From Campylobacteraceae bacterium (lineage in GTDB: Bacteria; Campylobacterota; Campylobacteria; Campylobacterales; Sulfurovaceae), in contig JALVTE010000061.1 of assembly GCA_027024155.1 (NCBI GenBank), forward strand, positions 1-35,286: a stretch of 35,286 nucleotides of DNA, in the 5' to 3' direction. This document shows positions 24,215 to 33,492 of the stretch, piece after piece. Numbering within the stretch: the first letter of the stretch is position 1; the number at the start of each line of letters is the position of its first letter. A program made the translations under genes and the position numbers. The notes beneath the pieces are model-generated. The model worked only from the letters and a program-made list of their open reading frames with translations, searched no databases and was not told the DNA's origin.

Positions 24215-26233
24215 ATGAAATTAAATTTTATTTGGCATATGCATCAGCCCGATTACAGAGACAAAAACGGCATTATGCAAATGCCGTGGGTTTTTTTACA
24301 CGCCATTAAAGATTATTACGATATGCCGTGGATTTTATCTTTGCATCAAAATGCAAAAGCCACTTTTAATATTACGCCTACGCTTATGGAGCAGTTGCAG
24401 TTATATTATGAAAATCCGCAAAAGTGGGATAAATTTCTTGCTTTATGGATAAAAGAGCCGTTAGAACTTGATGAAAAAGAGAAAGACTGGCTTATAAAAA
24501 TTTGCAAAACTTCGCAATTTAAAACTATGGTAAAACCGTTTAAAAGATATAAAGAGCTCTATGTAAAAGGGGAGTTTTCAGACAGTGAATTAAGAGATTT
24601 AGAGACAGTTTTTATTCTCTCTTGGTGTGGCAATTATTTACGCCAAAAAAACTCTGTTGTTAAACAGCTTATTCAAAAAGAGAGAGCATATACACAAGAA
24701 GATAAAAAGTTGCTGTTTCAAACTTTAAGTTCATTTATTGCAACTATTTTTGATTTTTATAGAGAACTTTATTTAAAAGGGCAAATAAGCATTTGGACTA
24801 CTCCGTATTATCACCCTATTTTGCCGCTTTTAATCGATATGCAAAATGCAAAAAGGGCTAATCCATCTACAAATATCCCTGAAAATTACATCTCTTTGCA
24901 AGATGATGCAAAAGAGCATATCGATAGAGCAAAAAAGAGTTTTTATAATCTTTTTGGATTTGAAGCAAAAGGCTTTTGGCCGGCAGAAGGGGCTGTTGAT
25001 GTAAAAAGTGCAGAGCTTTTTAAAAACAGCGGCATAGAATTTATAGCAACCGATGAAGCAATTCTTTATAAATCTTTGCAAAAAAATGAGAAGAGTCTAA
25101 TATATAATATTTACAATTACAATGGTGTGAATATTCTCTTTAGAGACCACTATTTAAGCGATTTAATCGGCTTTGAGTATAAATATAAAAGTGCCGAAGA
25201 TGCATATGAGCATTTTGTAAAACAGTTAGAGAATATAGAAAAAAGCGATAGCCAAAGCGTTGTATCGGTTATTTTAGACGGCGAAAATGCCTGGGAGTTT
25301 TATCCAAATAACGGCTTTGATTTTTTAAATAAACTCTATGCCAAATTAGAAGCTCTGCCTTGGTGTGAATTGACAAGAGTTGATAATATTGCAAAAACAG
25401 GTGATAAGTTAGATTATTTAGCGCCGGGCTCTTGGATAAACGGCACATTTGATACATGGGTTAGAGAAAAGCAAAAAAGTAAAGCGTGGGAGCTTTTGTT
25501 TTTGACTAAAAGATTTTATCTGCAATATAAAGATGAATTGAGCGATGAAGTAAAAAACAGTATAGAGAATATCTTTTTAAAAGCGGAATCTTCCGATTGG
25601 TATTGGTGGTTTGGAAGCGACCATTACACCGAATATGCCCAAGAGTTTGACAAACTTTTTAGAGAGCATCTTATAGATATTTTCGATTTAATGCAAAAAC
25701 CGGCACCTTCGGAACTTTTCTTGCCAATTATTGAAAACAGAAGCTTTGCCGATTTTTGGATTAGACCGAAATCTTTTATCTCTCCGCTTATAGATGGAAA
25801 AAAAGATTCGTTTTTCGAGTGGCTGGATGCCGGAAGTATAGACGAGAGCAAACTCTTTTCTACAATGAGTAAAAGCGATTTGCCTGTAAAGAAAATATTT
25901 TACGGTGAAGATAAAGAGAAGCTATATTTCTCTTTTGAGGGCGATTTTGACAAATTGTGTAAAAATGGAATGATAAAAGTTGTTATAGAACCTGTAAATA
26001 AAAAATTTACTCTTGCTTTAAACGAAGGCAAAGTTCAAAAAGATGGAATAGATATAGAAATTTACTGCGACTCTATTTTAGAATTGAGCCTTGTAAAAGC
26101 AGATTTAAACGCAAAGAAAATTTTTATCCGTTTTGAATTGACCAAAGAGGATAAAATTATTCAAGTGCTCCCAAGCTTTGGTGAATTAGAAATAATTTTA
26201 AATGATGATTACAGCCGTAACTGGTATATATAG
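24215..26233 (+). CDS. GH57 glycoside hydrolase (alpha-amylase/pullulanase-like)
   Basis: This retaining alpha-glucan-active enzyme of family GH57 has 672 aa. I start at the ATG at 24215 (MKLNFIWHMHQPDYRD), one base after the preceding stop; the longer frame lies inside that gene. Conserved regions seen are WHMHQP (region 1), the YYHPILPLL stretch (region 2), the nucleophile Glu258 in GFWPAEGAVD (region 3), and the acid/base Asp355 in VILDGENAWE (region 4). GSDHYTEYAQEFDKLFREHL follows near residues 467-486. The last 150 residues form an accessory region. There is no signal peptide, so it acts in the cytoplasm on stored glucan. With no glgX in view, a debranching or amylase role in glycogen breakdown is plausible; the exact bond cut cannot be read from sequence. 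Confidence 0.88.
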   Translation: MKLNFIWHMHQPDYRDKNGIMQMPWVFLHAIKDYYDMPWILSLHQNAKATFNITPTLMEQLQLYYENPQKWDKFLALWIKEPLELDEKEKDWLIKICKTSQFKTMVKPFKRYKELYVKGEFSDSELRDLETVFILSWCGNYLRQKNSVVKQLIQKERAYTQEDKKLLFQTLSSFIATIFDFYRELYLKGQISIWTTPYYHPILPLLIDMQNAKRANPSTNIPENYISLQDDAKEHIDRAKKSFYNLFGFEAKGFWPAEGAVDVKSAELFKNSGIEFIATDEAILYKSLQKNEKSLIYNIYNYNGVNILFRDHYLSDLIGFEYKYKSAEDAYEHFVKQLENIEKSDSQSVVSVILDGENAWEFYPNNGFDFLNKLYAKLEALPWCELTRVDNIAKTGDKLDYLAPGSWINGTFDTWVREKQKSKAWELLFLTKRFYLQYKDELSDEVKNSIENIFLKAESSDWYWWFGSDHYTEYAQEFDKLFREHLIDIFDLMQKPAPSELFLPIIENRSFADFWIRPKSFISPLIDGKKDSFFEWLDAGSIDESKLFSTMSKSDLPVKKIFYGEDKEKLYFSFEGDFDKLCKNGMIKVVIEPVNKKFTLALNEGKVQKDGIDIEIYCDSILELSLVKADLNAKKIFIRFELTKEDKIIQVLPSFGELEIILNDDYSRNWYI

Positions 26234-26243
26234 GAGGCGTAAA

Positions 26244-28241
26244 ATGAAAAAGGTATCTCTACTTTTTGGCATACATATGCACCAACCTGTTGATAATTTC
26301 GACGAAACTGTTGCAAAAGCGGTAAAAGAGTGTTATGAGCCTTTTTTTAATATTGTTGCAAAAACTCCTGAATTTAAGTTTTCGCTCCATTGCAGCGGTT
26401 GGTTACTAGAAAAGATACGGCTTGAGTATCCTCAGCTTTTTGAAAAAATGCAATATTTGACAAAAGAGGGAACTATCGAGTGGTTAAGCGGAGGGTATTA
26501 TGAACCGGTTTTGTGCTCTATTCCTTCAAAAGACAGAGTAGCTCAAATTCAGAAATTAAGCCTTTATATTCAAAAGTATATGCAACAAAAGCCAAGAGGT
26601 TTATGGCTTACCGAAAGAGTATGGGACAATGCAATAATAAGCGATTTGAAAAAATGCGGTATTGAGTATGTAATGGTGGATGATTACCACTTTTTAAGCA
26701 ACGGCTACCCAAAAGATAAAATGAATGGATACTATATTACAAATGACGCAAACAGCAATATAAAGCTTTTTCCTATCTCTAAAAAACTGCGTTATGCGCT
26801 TCCGTTTTCTGCACCGCAAGAGTCGCTTGATGCTCTTTTGCACTATGCATCTACAGAGCCTTCGGCTGCAATATTTTTTGATGATGCAGAGAAATTTGGA
26901 TTATGGCCAAAAACAAATGAGTGGGTTTACGGGCAAAAGTGGTTAGAGAGTTTTATACAAAATGTTTTACAAAACAGTGCGGTAGAAACTTTGCATTATA
27001 GTGAATATATCGATAAAAGCAAAGCTTTAGGATTGGCGTATTTAAATGGATGCTCATACAGCGAAATGGGAAAATGGAGCCTGCCTACAAAGCTGGCAGA
27101 GGCGATGGAGGATTTAATAAAAAGAGTCGGAGAGGATTTTTACGAAAATGAGGGAATTGCTCTTATTAAAGGGGGAATTTGGAATAACTTTTTTATTAAA
27201 TACAAAGAGAGCAATTATCTGCATAAAAGAATGCTCTATTTAAGTGCGAAACAAAAAGGGTTTAGTCAAGAAACTTTGGATTGCTTATACAGATTGCAAA
27301 CAAACGATGCTTACTGGCATGGGGTTTTTGGAGGGTTTTATCTCCCTAATTTGCGGGATAATGCTTATAAATATCTTTTGAAAATCGAGAAATCGCTTCC
27401 AAAAAATAAAAAAGAGTTTATCGATATAGATAAAGACGACTTTAAAGAGTTAAAAATTTTAACCGATAATTTAAGCATTGTAATTTCTAAAATCGGGGCG
27501 CAAATGCTAGAGTTTGGCTCTTTGGAAAATTTGTTTAACTGGCAAAACAGTATTATGCGGCGTAAAGAGCTTTATCATAATAAAATTCTGCATCCTAAAA
27601 ACAGAAATAATAATAGACAAAAAGTGGCAACCATTCATAATTTACAAAGGGATGTAAAGAACAATTTTAAAGAGATGCTAATTTATGACGGCTATGCAAA
27701 AAACAGCTTTATAGACCATATCTGCGAGAGTAAATTAACTTTTGAGGATTTTAAAAATTTAACTTACAAAGAGATTGGAGATTTTGTGAATGAGCCTTTT
27801 GAATATAACGGCAAAAGTTTTATAAGAGAGGGAAAAATTGCAAATGAAAATGCGCTCTTGAAGAAAAAGTATCGCTTTAAAGAAAATAAAATAGTGCTTA
27901 AAAGCAAGTTAAAAAGCGATTATGCAAAGATGGCATTTTTTGCACAAGAGTTTAATTTGCACTTTGCCCATCCTGAAAAAATTACAATAAACGGCAAATT
28001 TTTAAATGACGGTCTGGAGCTTGGAGAGTGCGAAAGCGTAACAATTTATGACGATTTTACGCAAAAAGAGCTGTTAATAAGCAGCAGTGAAAAGTGGGAA
28101 GTTTTTGCAGTGCCCGTTATTACGGTTTCGGAATCGGAAAAAGATTATGAAGCAATTACACAAGAGATTAGTTTTATTTTTGCTAAAGAGTTTGCAAAAG
28201 AGTTAAAATTTAAATTTGAATTGGAAGTAAAAGATGTCTAA
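26244..28241 (+). CDS. GH57 4-alpha-glucanotransferase-like enzyme
   Basis: This second GH57 member (665 aa from the ATG at 26244, behind AGGAGG) is of a different subgroup. It has GIHMHQPVDNFDE at the N terminus, GGYYEPVL, the nucleophile Glu124 in GLWLTERVWDN, and the acid/base pair region FFDDAEKFG (Asp213-Asp214). All of these match the order and spacing of Thermococcus 4-alpha-glucanotransferase (Glu123, Asp214; about 659 aa). The C-terminal half fits the beta-sandwich domains of that type. It probably reshuffles linear maltodextrins left by the phosphorylase and the first GH57 enzyme, the job MalQ does elsewhere. It is cytoplasmic, with no signal peptide. Its end overlaps the galT-like gene by 8 bp. 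Alpha-amylase activity is the main alternative. Confidence 0.88.
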   Translation: MKKVSLLFGIHMHQPVDNFDETVAKAVKECYEPFFNIVAKTPEFKFSLHCSGWLLEKIRLEYPQLFEKMQYLTKEGTIEWLSGGYYEPVLCSIPSKDRVAQIQKLSLYIQKYMQQKPRGLWLTERVWDNAIISDLKKCGIEYVMVDDYHFLSNGYPKDKMNGYYITNDANSNIKLFPISKKLRYALPFSAPQESLDALLHYASTEPSAAIFFDDAEKFGLWPKTNEWVYGQKWLESFIQNVLQNSAVETLHYSEYIDKSKALGLAYLNGCSYSEMGKWSLPTKLAEAMEDLIKRVGEDFYENEGIALIKGGIWNNFFIKYKESNYLHKRMLYLSAKQKGFSQETLDCLYRLQTNDAYWHGVFGGFYLPNLRDNAYKYLLKIEKSLPKNKKEFIDIDKDDFKELKILTDNLSIVISKIGAQMLEFGSLENLFNWQNSIMRRKELYHNKILHPKNRNNNRQKVATIHNLQRDVKNNFKEMLIYDGYAKNSFIDHICESKLTFEDFKNLTYKEIGDFVNEPFEYNGKSFIREGKIANENALLKKKYRFKENKIVLKSKLKSDYAKMAFFAQEFNLHFAHPEKITINGKFLNDGLELGECESVTIYDDFTQKELLISSSEKWEVFAVPVITVSESEKDYEAITQEISFIFAKEFAKELKFKFELEVKDV

Positions 28242-29259
28242 AATACGATACGATTTTTTGCATAATGAATATGTTATTATTGCTCCAGAACGCTTGCACC
28301 GCCCGAATGTAAGCTTGCTTAAAAAGAGAGAAAAAATAGAAACAGTTGCAAAATGCCCGTTTTGCAAAGGCAATGAAGCTTTAACGGGGCAAGAGATTTT
28401 TGCAATTTATAAAAACCCTGCCGATAAAAGCTCTTGGCAAATCCGGGTAATTCCCAACCTTTACAAAGCGGTTCAGATAGAAACAGAATTTAAAATGCAA
28501 AGAGAGGGTTTTTTTGAATCAATAAACGGATACGGGGCGCATGAAATTATTATAGACACCCCTTGCCACAACTGCACGCTTGCCGATTTAGAAATTGAAG
28601 ATATAGAGAATTGGTTAAAAACCATCGCTTTTAGAAAAGCCGATTTAACAAAAGATAAGCAGATGAAATATTTTATCGCTTTTAAAAACAGTGACAAAAG
28701 AGCCGGTGCGAGCCAAGAACATCCACATACGCAAATTATCGCCCTGCCTGTTGTGCCAAAAAGCAAAATAGATTTTCTGCAAAGAAACAGTGAATATTAC
28801 CGCAAATTCGGGCACGGTATCCTTGAAGATATAATTTACAACGAAAAAACGGAAAAAGTACGGATTGTAAAAGAGCTTGGCAATTTTATAGCATTCTGCC
28901 CTTATGCAAGCGCTTTTGCTTTTGAAGTAATGATTGCGCCGCTTCAAAACTTTTTTGATTTAAACGACTGCTCCAACAAAGATTTAAGCGATTTGGCTCT
29001 GCTTGTCTCTGATACTTTTAAAGCGCTTTACAGAGAACTTGGGGATTTTGATTTTAATATAAGTTTTGAATTTGCACCGATAAACAGCAATTTTGAAGAG
29101 AAAGCTTATATGCAGGATTTAAGAGACAATTACCGCTTTTATATACGCATAATACCGCGTATTTTTACACTTGCAGGCTTTGAAGTGGCGACAAATATGG
29201 CGATAAATCCAATTATGCCTAAAGAGTGTGCACAATTTTTGCGGGGAGACGGAAAATGA
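28234..29259 (+). CDS. galT: GalT-family nucleotidyltransferase (UDP- or ADP-glucose type)
   Basis: This HIT-superfamily hexose-1-phosphate nucleotidylyltransferase has 341 aa. Zinc ligands appear as Cys41, Cys44 (CPFC), His112 and His163, and the nucleophile is His165 in EHPHTQIIALPVVP. RVIPNLYKAV binds the nucleotide. The C-terminal half (FCPYASAFAFEV, then RIIPRIFTLAGFEVATN) resembles the short GalT branch that also includes the Arabidopsis ADP-glucose phosphorylase. No galK, galE or galM is in the window, and the neighbours are glycogen genes, so a role with glucose 1-phosphate and ADP- or UDP-glucose is as likely as Leloir galactose use. The gene overlaps its neighbours on both sides (8 bp and ATGA). 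The family is certain; the substrate is not. Confidence 0.85.
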   Translation: MSKIRYDFLHNEYVIIAPERLHRPNVSLLKKREKIETVAKCPFCKGNEALTGQEIFAIYKNPADKSSWQIRVIPNLYKAVQIETEFKMQREGFFESINGYGAHEIIIDTPCHNCTLADLEIEDIENWLKTIAFRKADLTKDKQMKYFIAFKNSDKRAGASQEHPHTQIIALPVVPKSKIDFLQRNSEYYRKFGHGILEDIIYNEKTEKVRIVKELGNFIAFCPYASAFAFEVMIAPLQNFFDLNDCSNKDLSDLALLVSDTFKALYRELGDFDFNISFEFAPINSNFEEKAYMQDLRDNYRFYIRIIPRIFTLAGFEVATNMAINPIMPKECAQFLRGDGK

Positions 29260-30098
29260 TACTGCTTATCGATATTGGCGGAAGCTATTTACGTTATGAA
29301 ATACGAGATAACAATAAAGTTATAAAAAAAGGCAAATTAAAAAGTGCCCAAATCGGACTTTGTGCATTTATAGAAAAGATTTTAGAACACGAGAAGATTA
29401 AAACTGTTGCTATATCTTACGCTGGGCAGGTTAATAACGGCAAAATACTCTCTTCGCCACACATTAAAATCGACAGGCACAATATAAAAGAGTATATAGA
29501 GCACAAATATGGAGTAAAGTTATATATAGAAAATGATTTAAACTGTTCTATTTTGGCAGAAGCTGACTGTTTTAAAGCAAAAGATATTGCAAATATTGCC
29601 GTTGGAACAGGCTTGGGGCTTGGAGTTATAAGTTCAGGAACGCTTATAAAAGGCAGTGGTGGAATTGCTACGGAACTTGGGCATATACCTTATAAAGAGT
29701 CGCCCTTTACCTGTTCGTGCGGTAAAAATAACTGTATAGAGCTTTTCGCTTCGGGGAGCGGATTAAAACTTTGGCAAGAGTATTATAAATTTCAAAACTA
29801 TTTAAAATTGGAAGAGTTACAAAAAAGCAGCAGTGAAAATGGCATAAAAATTTATAAGCAATTTCGAGAAGCCTTGCTTTTTGCCTGTGGGGTTGCGGTA
29901 ACACTTTTTAATCCAAAAATTTTGGTTTTGGGTGGAGGTATTATTCAAAGTAATCCACAACTTATAAATTTAATTCAAAAAGAGATAGCAAATTATGCAA
30001 TGCCTTTAAGCACTGAAAATTTAGAAATTAGAAAAAGTTACCTTGATGATGCACCGCTTCAAGGAGCTTATCTATTAACGGAGGATAAAAATGACTAA
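29256..30098 (+). CDS. glk: ROK-family glucokinase
   Basis: This enzyme phosphorylates free glucose (released by debranching or amylase action) to glucose 6-phosphate. I start at the ATG at 29256 (280 aa), which overlaps the galT-like stop as ATGA and has GGGGAG upstream. The phosphate loop is DIGGSYLRYE (6-15), and the catalytic Asp94 is in IENDLNCS. The ROK signature is GLGVISSGTLIKGSGGIATELGHI, split across residues 121-144. The zinc site is His143 with Cys153, Cys155 and Cys160 (CSCGKNNC). ROK kinases also include fructokinases, N-acetylmannosamine kinases and allose kinases; the setting between GH57, GalT and GlgA genes favours glucose. It overlaps glgA by 8 bp. Confidence 0.88.
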   Translation: MILLIDIGGSYLRYEIRDNNKVIKKGKLKSAQIGLCAFIEKILEHEKIKTVAISYAGQVNNGKILSSPHIKIDRHNIKEYIEHKYGVKLYIENDLNCSILAEADCFKAKDIANIAVGTGLGLGVISSGTLIKGSGGIATELGHIPYKESPFTCSCGKNNCIELFASGSGLKLWQEYYKFQNYLKLEELQKSSSENGIKIYKQFREALLFACGVAVTLFNPKILVLGGGIIQSNPQLINLIQKEIANYAMPLSTENLEIRKSYLDDAPLQGAYLLTEDKND

Positions 30099-31557
30099 GA
30101 GAAAATTGAATATACTTTTTGCGGCATCAGAAGTTGCACCATTTGCAAAAACAGGAGGTTTGGCTGATGTAGCTTCGGCACTCCCTAAAGCTTTGCATAA
30201 ATTGGGGCATAATATAAAAGTGGTAATGCCGCGATACTACTTGATTAATCCTGATAATTTAGAAAAACTGCCCGCCCCTCTTGGCGTGCCGATGGGCTGT
30301 ATGGGCGAGCTTTGGGCTGGTGTATATAGAAGCAAATTACCAAACACTGATGTAGAGATTTATTTTATCGACCATGAAAACTATTTTGGCAGAGACGGTC
30401 TATATGATAATGGTTACGAAAGTTACAATGATAATGGAGATAGGTTTATTTTCTTTTCAAAGGCTGTATTTCAGTTGGCTAAAATGCTCAATTTTGTGCC
30501 CGATATTTTCCATGCTAACGATTGGCACACTGCTGCAATTCCTGCTTTGTTAAAAAGCCGTTTTGTGCACGATTTTGCTTATGCAGCTTCGGTTTTAACC
30601 ATTCACAATTTACAGCACCAAGGAATTTTTGATAAAGAGTTAATAAAACTTATGGAGATTGGATGGGAGCATTACAATCCATTTGAATTTGAAAGTATGG
30701 GAAACATCAACCTTTTAAAAGGCGGTATTGCTATGGCAGATGCCGTTACGACAGTCTCGCATAAGTATGCACAAGAGATTCAAACTATGGAGTATGGTTT
30801 TGGATTGCAACAGCATATTCAAGCACATAGTTACAAACTTTTTGGCATTTTAAACGGAGTCGATTACAGCGAATGGGACCCGTCGCACGATAAATATATT
30901 GCTGCAAATTACACTGTTAAAGATATGCAAGGTAAAAAGATTTGCAAAAAAGATTTGCAAAAAACTTTTAATTTACCGCAAAATGAAGATACAGCATTAA
31001 TTGGATTTGTCGGAAGATTTGTTGAGCAAAAAGGAATTGGCTTAATTGCTTCGGTTATTAATTCGCTCTTGGATCATAATATCCAAATTGTTATGCTTGG
31101 CACAGGCGAGAAGTGGGCGGAAGATTTCTTTAACCATATAGCTTTTTATAGAGAAAATTTTGGGATATACATTGGTTATTCAAATGAATTGGCACATAAA
31201 ATCGAAGCAGGAGCCGATATGTTTTTAATGCCTTCGCTTTTTGAGCCTTGCGGACTAAACCAAATTTACAGCTTAAAATACGGCACTCTGCCTATTGTTA
31301 GGGCAACAGGCGGCTTGGATGATACGATAGAAAATTTCGATATAAAAACAGGCAAAGGAAACGGCTTTAAATTTTATGATGCCACAGCGCCAGCGCTTTT
31401 AAATACAGTGCTTTGGGCAGTGGATACTTTTTATAACCATAAAAATGAGTTTAAAGAGATGCAAAAAAGAGCAATGCAAGAACACTTTAGCTGGATAGAT
31501 TCGGCAAAAGAGTATGAAAAAGTGTATGAGTATGCACTAAAGCAAAAAGGCTTGTAA
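30091..31557 (+). CDS. glgA: glycogen synthase (GT5)
   Basis: GlgA extends alpha-1,4-glucan from ADP- (or UDP-) glucose in the cytoplasm. The 488-aa protein has the N-terminal KTGGLADV motif (Lys20-Thr-Gly-Gly), HANDWHTAAIP, TIHNLQHQGIF and LLKGGIAMADAVTTVSH. GFVGRFVEQKG is the nucleotide site, and FEPCGLNQIYSLKYGTLPIVR has Glu385, the conserved donor-binding acid. The ATG follows GGAGG and overlaps the glucokinase gene by 8 bp. It pairs with glgB 11 bp downstream. The usual donor-forming enzyme GlgC is not in the window, which makes the fused nucleotidyltransferase (21709-24213) and the GalT-family enzyme candidates for donor supply. Confidence 0.96.
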   Translation: MTKRKLNILFAASEVAPFAKTGGLADVASALPKALHKLGHNIKVVMPRYYLINPDNLEKLPAPLGVPMGCMGELWAGVYRSKLPNTDVEIYFIDHENYFGRDGLYDNGYESYNDNGDRFIFFSKAVFQLAKMLNFVPDIFHANDWHTAAIPALLKSRFVHDFAYAASVLTIHNLQHQGIFDKELIKLMEIGWEHYNPFEFESMGNINLLKGGIAMADAVTTVSHKYAQEIQTMEYGFGLQQHIQAHSYKLFGILNGVDYSEWDPSHDKYIAANYTVKDMQGKKICKKDLQKTFNLPQNEDTALIGFVGRFVEQKGIGLIASVINSLLDHNIQIVMLGTGEKWAEDFFNHIAFYRENFGIYIGYSNELAHKIEAGADMFLMPSLFEPCGLNQIYSLKYGTLPIVRATGGLDDTIENFDIKTGKGNGFKFYDATAPALLNTVLWAVDTFYNHKNEFKEMQKRAMQEHFSWIDSAKEYEKVYEYALKQKGL

Positions 31558-31568
31558 AGGAGCTTATT

Positions 31569-33482
31569 ATGAATAAAATTTATTACGATGTATCACTCTT
31601 TAGCGATGAAGATATATACTATTTTAAAGAGGGGACACATCGAAAACTTTATGAGCATTTCGGTTCTCACCCCATACAAAGGGATGGAGTTTATGGAGTC
31701 TATTTTGCTGTATGGGCGCCAAATGCTTTAAATGTTGCAGTTGTCGGAGATTTTAACCATTACGACCCCAAAAAGCACTATTTAAAAAGAAGAGAAGATA
31801 CTTCGGGCATATGGGAAGGGTTTATAACAGATATTCCAATCGGAAGTTCGTATAAATATTACATTTACTCCGATAATGATTATATAGAGCATTACAAAGC
31901 AGACCCATATGCAATTTATGCAGAGCGTAAACCGAAATCTGCTTCGATTATTTGGGATTTAGAAGGTTACACTTGGAGCGATAAAAGCTGGATGCACAAT
32001 AGAAAAAAGTTTAACTCCCATAAAAAGCCGATTTCGATTTACGAAGTGCATTTAGGCTCGTGGAGACGAAAGTTAGAAGAAAATAACCGCTATTTAACTT
32101 ATATAGAAGCGGCAAAAGAGTTAGCACAATATCTTAAAGATATGCATTATACGCATATTGAGCTTATGCCGGTAATGGAACACCCATTTGACGGCTCTTG
32201 GGGGTATCAAATTACGGGTTATTTTGCACCGACTTCACGCTATGGAACTCCGCAGGAATTTATGGAATTTGTCGATATTATGCACCAAAACGGAATCGGT
32301 GTAATTTTAGATTGGGTGCCTTCGCATTTTGTAAACGACGGACACGGCTTAAGTAATTTTGACGGAACTTGCCTTTATGAGCATAAAGACCCACGGCAGG
32401 GGTATCATCCGGAGTGGAAAAGCTCTATTTTTAATTACGACAGAAATGAAGTAAGGGCTTTTTTAATTAGTTCGGCAATGTATTGGTTCGATAAATACCA
32501 TATAGACGGTATCCGTGTGGACGGCGTGGCTTCGATGCTTTATTTAAATTATGCAAGGGATGATGGAGAGTGGATTCCTAACGAAGATGGGAGCAATATC
32601 AATAAAGGGGCTGTAAAATTTTTGCAAGATATGAATGTGGCAGTTTACGGCACTTTTAAAGATATTTTTACTGTGGCTGAGGAATCAACCAACTACCCGC
32701 AAGTTACCGGAATGGTAAAAGATGGCGGGCTAGGCTTTGGCTATAAATGGAATATGGGCTGGATGCACGATATTTTAAAATATATGAAATGTGACCCCTA
32801 TTTTAGAAAAGACCACCATAAAAATTTAATTTTCAGTTTTGTTTATATGTTTTTTGAAAATTACATTTTGCCTTTAAGTCACGATGAAGTGGTGCATATG
32901 AAAGGCTCTTTAATTAATAAAATGCCGGGCAGTTACGAGCAAAAATTTGCAAATTTGCGCGCTTTATACGCTTTGATGACAGCACATCCGGGCAAAAAGC
33001 TGCTTTTTATGGGCGGAGAGTTTGCCCAATTTGCCGAATGGAATTATGAGCAGAGTTTAGATTGGCACCTTTTGGAATATCCGGCGCACAAAGGGGTGCA
33101 AAAATGCGTGCAAACCCTTAATAAGCTTTACAAAGATATGCCTTCTCTTCACAGAAACGATGTAGAACCGGAAGGTTTTTCGTGGATTGAAGAGAATGAT
33201 GCAAATGCAAATGTTATCGCATTTATTAGAAAGGGGGCGCGGAACCAAAAAGCTATTATTATTGTTTGCAATTTTTCAGGTAAAGAGCATATTGGCTACC
33301 CTATTGGAGTGCCTGCACGAGGCATCTATAAAGAGTTTTTCAACTCTAACTCAAAAGAGTTCGGCGGAGAGTGCAAAGAGTTTATAGAGTATAAAACAAT
33401 AACAAAGGAGTCGCATGGAAAGAAACAGAGAATCGAGGTAACACTGCCTCCATTAAGTGTGGTTTATTTAATTAAGAATTAA
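31569..33482 (+). CDS. glgB: 1,4-alpha-glucan branching enzyme (GH13)
   Basis: GlgB makes alpha-1,6 branches in glycogen. The 637-aa protein starts with a CBM48 domain (about 20-120; WAPNALNVAVVGDFNHYD). The GH13 barrel follows: YEVHLGSWRR, ELMPVMEHPFDGSWGYQ, DWVPSHF, the nucleophile Asp318 in IRVDGVASML, and the acid Glu371 in VAEESTNYP. LSHDEVVHMKGS holds the third acid. The C-terminal beta domain ends with LPPLSVVYL. It lacks the extra N1 domain of E. coli GlgB, which is common. It follows glgA by 11 bp and precedes pgi by 10. Confidence 0.97.
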   Translation: MNKIYYDVSLFSDEDIYYFKEGTHRKLYEHFGSHPIQRDGVYGVYFAVWAPNALNVAVVGDFNHYDPKKHYLKRREDTSGIWEGFITDIPIGSSYKYYIYSDNDYIEHYKADPYAIYAERKPKSASIIWDLEGYTWSDKSWMHNRKKFNSHKKPISIYEVHLGSWRRKLEENNRYLTYIEAAKELAQYLKDMHYTHIELMPVMEHPFDGSWGYQITGYFAPTSRYGTPQEFMEFVDIMHQNGIGVILDWVPSHFVNDGHGLSNFDGTCLYEHKDPRQGYHPEWKSSIFNYDRNEVRAFLISSAMYWFDKYHIDGIRVDGVASMLYLNYARDDGEWIPNEDGSNINKGAVKFLQDMNVAVYGTFKDIFTVAEESTNYPQVTGMVKDGGLGFGYKWNMGWMHDILKYMKCDPYFRKDHHKNLIFSFVYMFFENYILPLSHDEVVHMKGSLINKMPGSYEQKFANLRALYALMTAHPGKKLLFMGGEFAQFAEWNYEQSLDWHLLEYPAHKGVQKCVQTLNKLYKDMPSLHRNDVEPEGFSWIEENDANANVIAFIRKGARNQKAIIIVCNFSGKEHIGYPIGVPARGIYKEFFNSNSKEFGGECKEFIEYKTITKESHGKKQRIEVTLPPLSVVYLIKN

Positions 33483-33492
33483 GGAGTGAGTA

